This document shows positions 58,901 to 64,000 of a DNA stretch of 64,000 bases, in pieces. Origin of the DNA: Galaxea fascicularis (lineage: Eukaryota > Cnidaria > Anthozoa > Scleractinia > Euphylliidae). Location: the NCBI GenBank assembly GCA_948470475.1, contig OX419347.1, positions 18,318,175 through 18,382,174 on the forward strand. Direction: 5' to 3'. The translations under genes and the position numbers were made by a program. The notes under the pieces were generated by a model, which did not search any database, was not told the origin of the DNA, and saw only the letters and a program-made list of their open reading frames with translations. Numbering within the stretch: position 1 is the stretch's first letter; every line of letters starts with the position of its first letter.

Positions 58901-61900
58901 CATATTTCTGAAACATATCTGGAGTTAATTGATGATGACGATCGACTTCTAAACGATCCCTCAACCTTTGGTTGGACATTCTGTTTCGCTTTGTGGACGT
59001 TTCTGCTGTCTTCTGGATGTTTGGGTCGCTCAACACCTTTCGCAGGCTTTTTGGCGGTGTTGTAATACCTTGCAAAGAAGGAGAAAGTTCTTTAGCAGTA
59101 TCGGGAAGCTGTCTTGAAGGAGACACTTGTCTGACAACCTTGATATCCACAACGACTTCAGCATTGGAAACCCAAGGCCAGTAAATATTCTGAAGCAGCC
59201 ACAAACCGTTCACGAGGAGTGGTAATGGGACATGAATCCGCATTACTGGTGGAGACTCCTCAGCCAAACCGCGGCCAGCGAGATCAAAGTTACTCGAGGG
59301 TAAAGCCGATCCCTCTAAGGTCCATCTACTGAGCCACGTTAAACTTGGCAATAAATCGAGAATCTGAGTGCGTAACGTTTCTACACCAGGAAGAGAGCCT
59401 AGATTGGCCACATCGTTCATACTGTTGCTTCTCTTTATGTCTCCTCCGGTTCCTAGCTTTGGAGCTGTGGCTGTGGCTTCTGGTTTAGACCTGGAGGAGC
59501 GTACATCTGTGAAGCTTTGACTCCTAAACAGACTCGAAGTACCCTTGATGGGCTTTGCACCATGAGCCCTCTGCTGTAACACAGCGAAAGCCCTTGTGTC
59601 TACAGCCAAAATGTGATTTCTGTACGTAGAAAGAAGAGGAGTAGGATATGGAGCTTTATTTTGTTGCGCCAATACAGTTTTTGAGACCGTTATCATGAAA
59701 AACGTGTCCAAGAACTCAAAATAAGATGATTCTGTCTCGAAAAATGCTGCTCCTACAGTCAAAGCCTGAGGGTTTTCCCTCACAAAGGCAGCTACTTCAT
59801 CCAAGATTCCAGGGACACTTCCATCAGCGGCCCTTCCATGTGTGGAAGGACACTCCTCTGCATCATTAAGTGAGAAAAACTGATAGTAAATATTGCCAAA
59901 CAGTTTCTCTCTCTCACCAAGCTCATCTTCCCAATCCATACACTTCTTGCGGTAAACCACAGATAAAGGCTCCTCACAACCTTCACCATCATGTACAGTC
60001 ACACCTCTAAACTGCGCCATGAGTCGCTTGAATTTCGCTCTTCCACTCGCTGTTTCAACAACTTCAGGATCGTTAAAGAACTGAGCTGTTAGTTGTGCTG
60101 TAGCAATAGTTGGCGGCAACTCAGACAAAAGTGTGAGAAGGGTATCATTGATCTTGTCTTCAGCACTAAGTAATGAACTGAATGGAGCGAGTCTTGTGGT
60201 CCAAAGGAGAGTCTCCCAACAGATTGAGTGGATAGTAGCGGCTTCCTGGAGGATAACAGAAGAGGTATATTTCGGAGAATAAACAAATCTCAGCGCGCGG
60301 ACGATTTATCACTCAACCAATAAAACATTTTGTTGCTGATAGAAACTATGTATTAACACTCGGACATTTCCAGAGTAACCCCTCTATCAGTGTTTACTGT
60401 TGAAGGAGTTATTCCTGAAATGTCTGTTAATACTGTTAATACCAACAAGAAAACATCATTTTACTCAAGTCCTATGCAACAAAACCGTTTTAGTGCTATT
60501 CTTTTCCGGCGACGTATTTGAAAAGAGATATACTTGTACCAACCTCCTCACTGCCTAATGATTGGCTCCGAAGCTGTCTGTATTTCCTGGAAGATTTGCT
60601 CATCTTATCACGTGAATGCAATAACCACATTATCGCACAGAAGTCACGGAAACAGCTCATGACACTGGTGATGGATGATGGCAACTTCTCATTACTCTTT
60701 ACGTCTTTACCTCTGGACGGGGCTCCGGGACTTCTTTTGCCTGAAAGTGAAAGGGAGTTTGAAACTAGTTCACGCCCGACATGATTGGTGGATTCAATGG
60801 AGCAAGCTTTGGCGATCAACGGCCAACACAGAACTGTAACACAACTTATGCGTACGCTTGTCCCACTGTTAAAAAAATTCCATGCACAAGCTTAAAAGTT
60901 TGAACCTCCTTGTACAGCATAATAAGCAACACCAAAGGAAAGTACTGCTCCGTAGCTTTCATTTGAATGGCCTAACTTTAGGATTTAATCCACAGACTCA
61001 AAAGTTAGAACCACCTTGCTCTGAAGCTTTCCTTTGAATGGCCACACTTTAAGACTTAATCCACACACTCACACACCAACAATAAGTAGAACAAAATAAA
61101 GAACATCACAAGGAATTGCTCAATAACAGCACAAAACGTCGCACCTTTCTTCTTAGGAGACTGACTCTCGCTGAAGTTGAATCCTCGATAAGCATACCCC
61201 GACAAGGAGGGAGGTACAGCAAACTCGGGATCACTTCTATCTCCCTTACACCACCTCTCTGTCGTGCAGATCAGCTGTTCTGTGTACCACTTCACACATG
61301 GCGCTAAGCAGTCAGATGCAATCAGTAGCAGGAGAATCCGCTGCACAATCCCGGCGATCTCAGAGCGAAGTTTCTCTTCTTTCTCAGCTTCTGCCGACAT
61401 TGCCTCCTGGGAAGAAAAGTCAAATGTAAGAGCGACTGAGTAACAAACTATTAATGCGAAACCATGCAGCGGTTGTAGTGCAAGAGTCTTTGGACGGCAG
61501 GAGTCTTGGGAAGATAAAAACAAAACAGCGTCAGTGGGGAATATCGACGTTCTTAAATAACATTAAAAAACAGTCCGGCAAATAAGACAATATAGTCACA
61601 CTGTGTCCACACACTTGGGACATGGTACACGAGAAATGGGTCCATTTTAAGTTGTAACAACAAAGGCAGTATTCTCTACAACCACTTGAAGGTGCCGAAT
61701 GCTATAGATCCAATGTGAAGTCAGAAGACACCCGCCATCATACCCCCCCCTCTACTACCACCGCCGCCTCCCCCCGCCCCTTAGACTAGATTACCCAGTC
61801 GAGTTCTCAAGCGAAAGTTTCACCAACAGTTCACATCATGAAATCGAATATCTGAAAATGAAAGGCAGATAAAATACAGTTCGTCCATGTTTGTTACCTT

Positions 61901-63958
61901 CTTTGAATTCACGGGTTGTGGGCAGTAGGACGGAGGGTAAGGCAGATAAAACTCCTCTGGTACAATCCACGTGAACATGGATGCCATCTTCTTTAATTGA
62001 ACCAGTAACTTGGTTAAAAGTAGCGGCACTAAATCCAGACCTGCCACTACTCCAGCTTCCAGGATCCGAGAAATTTCTTTCCCCAGTTTTTCGTCCACGT
62101 CTGTTCCAGGATCCACTGAAATCTTCTGGTTCCTACGAAAAACATAGCACTTTAACTTACACCTAGGGTAGGAGTTGAGTTCATATAGCGGGTGTGTTAG
62201 GGTAGGAGGAAGAGCAGTAATTAGTGTTTCAGGGGAAAAAGGCTGAGATCGATTGTTAAGGGGACGTTTTTACCTTGATGATTGCGATGATTGTATAAGG
62301 TTTACACGTAAAAATTCGACCTATGGAGAGCCTTTTATTTGGGTCGAACAATTGACAGGAGCAAATTTTCTATTTTCACGCTCTCAAATCAAATACAAAG
62401 ACATAAGTAAGAAACGCGACACCGCAAATACAGTACAGTTGATCTTGCCATGTTTTTAAGTGAGTACGAAAATTAATGAAAATAAGTAAACTAACCTAAC
62501 CTTTGACCTGTCCTTGTTGCTGTTGAGTGAAAAAACATATCGTCTGCAACACTGGTCGTTTTCGAGTCTCCTGAACCTGTTACCTGCTTGAAGGCAGGAT
62601 TAAGTCTTGATAAGGCAATCGCATTAGGTTCAATGGCATTCGGAGGGGCTGGGAACGCCAATTGGACAAACGCGTCTGTAGCAGTTTGTTGACTTGTGGA
62701 AATTAAAACACTATTGGCAAATGAAAGCAACATTGCGTTTTTCCAATCACCAAGATTCCTGGCCAGCCAAGCCCCTTCCGAGATAAGTCCAGACACAAGC
62801 AATAGCTCCAACGTGCTATTGGCGCTCCATAGTTCATAAAGACCTTGGTCTCTCACAGCTTGTCCTATTCTGGCCCTATCAAGTAGAACATGTTCTATTG
62901 CCTGAGAATGTCCCTTACGCTCTGTGTCGGAGTTTGGCTTGCGATCGTGAAAAGCTGGCAGCACAGCCGGCTGGTATGGTGGGAAAACATACAGCGAAAG
63001 GTTTGAAAAATACGCAGACATGAAACGGGCTAAAGTTTGCACTACTACCAGACCTTGCTTATCAGTGACTCTGGTAATGGGATAGTTCTGAAGCAGGACA
63101 TCCATACGGTGTTTCGCATCCGACGGGTGACTTCCATCATGGGCATTAAGAAGAAATGAGAAATTTCCATTGCTTTCAAGCTGATCACAAGAAAATGTTG
63201 GCTCGATGAGTGAGTATATCAGGTCAAGGGCTGCCCGCAGATCGTACTGTTGAAGTTGTATATAAAGAATCGACAGAAGGGTTTTGGAATCCTGTTCATG
63301 CACACTGCCAGGAAGGACTCTGGCAGGAGAAAACCGAGAAGGGGTATCCTGAGACTGTTGGTGCTCAACTTTATCCCCCAAAAGTGACCCGTAAGTCCTC
63401 GATGTCTCGGGTGTAAACCCGTGTCGCGCTGTCTCCTGTAGACTGGACTTTCTTCTTGAGAACAGGGAGTCCTGTGGTACCTCGGGTGGTATGCTGCGGT
63501 GGGAGCCATCCAAGTAAGCGCTAATGCCTGTTCAAATGAAACCAAGTGATGTCATAAGTTCAAAGCGCCGTTAACTTCAATGAGACTTTTCTGAAAGAAT
63601 TCTCATAAAAATACACTTTTAGCTGAGATAAACTCATCAAAATACCGAAAGTTTGATCGGGCTTAAAGGCAACCTGCTTGTAGGAGATTAATCAATACCT
63701 TAGACTCGACAGTTACGTCCTTTACTTGAAGAACCAACTGCAGTAATAAGTGTACTGTCACAACAACATCCTCTATAAAACTCACCTTCCAGATCCTGTT
63801 TTTCTGTGCTGACATTGGTTGGTATTCTAACCCCAAGAGACTGCAGTTTTTCCTGAATCTCACACAACAGTTCAACTATCTTCCTCTCCACACTTCCCTT
63901 ACTGTCGCCTTCCTCAACCGAGAACAAAGAACTCTTCCTCCTCTGCATCTTCTTGCAA
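47558..63958 (-). CDS. CPLANE1: CPLANE1-like giant ciliary protein, N-terminus off the edge
   Basis: Twenty complete exons and one edge exon join in phase: 63786-~63958, 62501-63527, 61898-62132, 61198-61406, 60544-60865, 58616-60245, 58195-58368, 57488-57770, 56058-57227, 54282-55552, 54019-54151, 53584-53740, 52383-52551, 51796-52138, 51225-51317, 50731-50866, 50507-50565, 49517-50399, 48523-48586, 47942-48102, 47558-47659 (stop TGA), over 2,900 codons. The first half is helical and globular (LWSANSTLELLLVSGLI, YLPYPPSYCPQPV, LLTLLSELPP). The second half is largely disordered with charged coiled segments (LKEWMNKKRQERQAEW) and ends SHIDWEEVDKIMGEA. Size, order and these segments fit CPLANE1/C5orf42, the ciliogenesis and planar polarity effector at the transition zone and basal body (Joubert syndrome 17); its N-terminal beta-propeller would lie beyond 64,000. 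The name is from memory. Weakest sites: donors at 60,544 and 61,198, and the edge exon's 5' border. Confidence 0.75.
48766..49060. repeat. 177-bp tandem duplication in a CPLANE1 intron
   Basis: GTACCACATGGTTTTGGGT... starts at 48,766 and again at 48,943 (then AAATTTTGAATTTGGCTGAA, GAGAGGAGTCTA, CTCCGTAAACATT). The second copy ends near 49,055. It lies between the exons at 48,586 and 49,517. Confidence 0.85.
49193..49371. mobile_element. AATAGGCC-family foldback MITE, copy 2
   Basis: It begins AATAGGCCATTTCCGAGTT and ends AACTCGGAAATGGCCTATT, with inverse arms of about 80 bp (GCCTCCTCTTCAAAG, GAGTCTAAGTGCGAAGTTTT) and small differences. Same termini as the perfect palindrome at 27,812-27,969, but with different internal sequence. 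It lies in a CPLANE1 intron. Confidence 0.85.
51385..51566. repeat. CCTCCCTT and CATC microsatellite tract
   Basis: A long polypyrimidine tract of (CCCT)/(CCTT) units ends in (CATC)n. It sits in the CPLANE1 intron between exons at 51,317 and 51,796 (minus-strand purine-rich) and yields spurious Pro/Ser- or Gly/Glu-rich frames. Confidence 0.95.
52570..53065 (-). pseudogene. LINE-type retroelement 3' fragment
   Basis: On the minus strand 53,065-52,781 encodes a remnant with the typical C-terminal end of LINE ORF2-like proteins (RKIFWNDIPQSIKDKLTKK, then a short tail and stop), preceded by a Cys-rich part. The stretch down to about 52,570 would be its 3' untranslated region, including a GGAGA run at 52,680-52,700. 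No catalytic reverse-transcriptase motif remains. It is 5'-truncated and sits in a CPLANE1 intron, same strand as the gene. Confidence 0.45.
53070..53244. mobile_element. Foldback MITE next to the LINE fragment
   Basis: Arms about 53,070-53,135 and 53,180-53,244 are inverse copies (AACGATCAGTTC; GTGAATTG; CAGTCCTTTGTGGGGG) around a loop of about 45 bases. It abuts the LINE-type fragment in the CPLANE1 intron. Confidence 0.85.
55900..55970. repeat. (TTA)n microsatellite
   Basis: More than 20 TTA/ATT triplets, turning into CATTAT at the end, in the CPLANE1 intron between exons at 55,552 and 56,058. Confidence 0.95.
57947..58042. mobile_element. AATAGGCC-family half copy with microsatellite insert
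   Basis: GATTCGCTTTGAAGAGGA (57,947) and ATGAATTCGGATATGGCCTATT (to 58,042) match the right arm of the copy at 49,193-49,371. The middle is replaced by an AAT/CAT microsatellite. Solo arm in a CPLANE1 intron. Confidence 0.65.
58385..58515. repeat. CAT triplet microsatellite in a CPLANE1 intron
   Basis: An interrupted (CAT)n run lies between exon 58,195-58,368 and the donor at 58,616. A long minus-strand open frame reads through it, but the donor GACCCAG|GTAAACTG and the acceptor CTCTCCCAACAG flank it, so I treat it as intronic. Confidence 0.85.
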
Positions 63959-64000
63959 CTTTGCGAGGTGAAATTATATAGCAAAAGCCAAGATCCACTG

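Noticed and set aside
61056..61197. Longer version of the CPLANE1 exon (through YAYRGFNFSE)
   Set aside because: The donor at 61,197 (GG|GTATGC) gives the phase-2 end needed by the next exon; I found no phase-2 donor of comparable quality further on. This remains one of the less certain joins.
1..64000. CRISPR arrays, operons, phage or bacterial genes
   Set aside because: Split exons, GT-AG introns and animal protein families throughout; the repeats are inverted or microsatellite, with no regularly spaced direct repeats of CRISPR type.

Overview
This window reads as nuclear DNA of an anthozoan cnidarian, most likely a stony coral. It is AT-rich. Its protein-coding genes are split into many short exons with GT-AG introns. 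The spaces between are packed with foldback and MITE-type elements, triplet microsatellites, and decayed retroelement and HIRAN-type fragments of the kind common in coral genomes. I saw no bacterial-style operons, rRNA, CRISPR or confident tRNA. All exon joins below come from reading splice sites and checking that the reading phase is conserved; no transcript evidence was available.

Layout. (1) 1-1.8 kb: one plausible 5' coding exon of an unrecognised minus-strand gene that would run off the left edge. (2) 3.2-13.3 kb, plus: an EFCAB14-like single-pass membrane protein with a coiled-coil stalk (11 exons, 604 aa in my model). It lacks the C-terminal EF-hands of the vertebrate protein. (3) 15.0-22.3 kb, minus: a complete, intact 14-exon CYP4-type cytochrome P450 (519 aa) with all catalytic motifs. 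Genes 2 and 3 are convergent, and their candidate poly(A) signals lie about 25 bp apart near 14.36 kb. (4) 26.2-29.8 kb, plus: a phase-consistent three-exon model for a small secreted protein (136 aa) I do not recognise. (5) 30-44 kb: mostly repeats, including several long inverted-repeat elements, an element with a clear 9-10 bp target-site duplication, and a HIRAN-like pseudogene. (6) 44.9-45.3 kb, plus: a terminal exon with a furin-type site and a cysteine pattern like an IL-17-class cystine-knot cytokine; its upstream exons were not found. (7) 47.6-64 kb, minus: at least 21 exons (over 2,900 codons) of a giant ciliary protein that I read as CPLANE1 (C5orf42, Joubert syndrome family). It runs off the right edge toward its N-terminus.

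The genes do not form a pathway: they are ordinary neighbours in an animal genome. The least described items are the small secreted gene, the orphan cytokine-like exon, the EF-hand-less EFCAB14, the P450 lacking the CYP4 heme-linking glutamate, and the QT-motif-rich disordered segments of CPLANE1.
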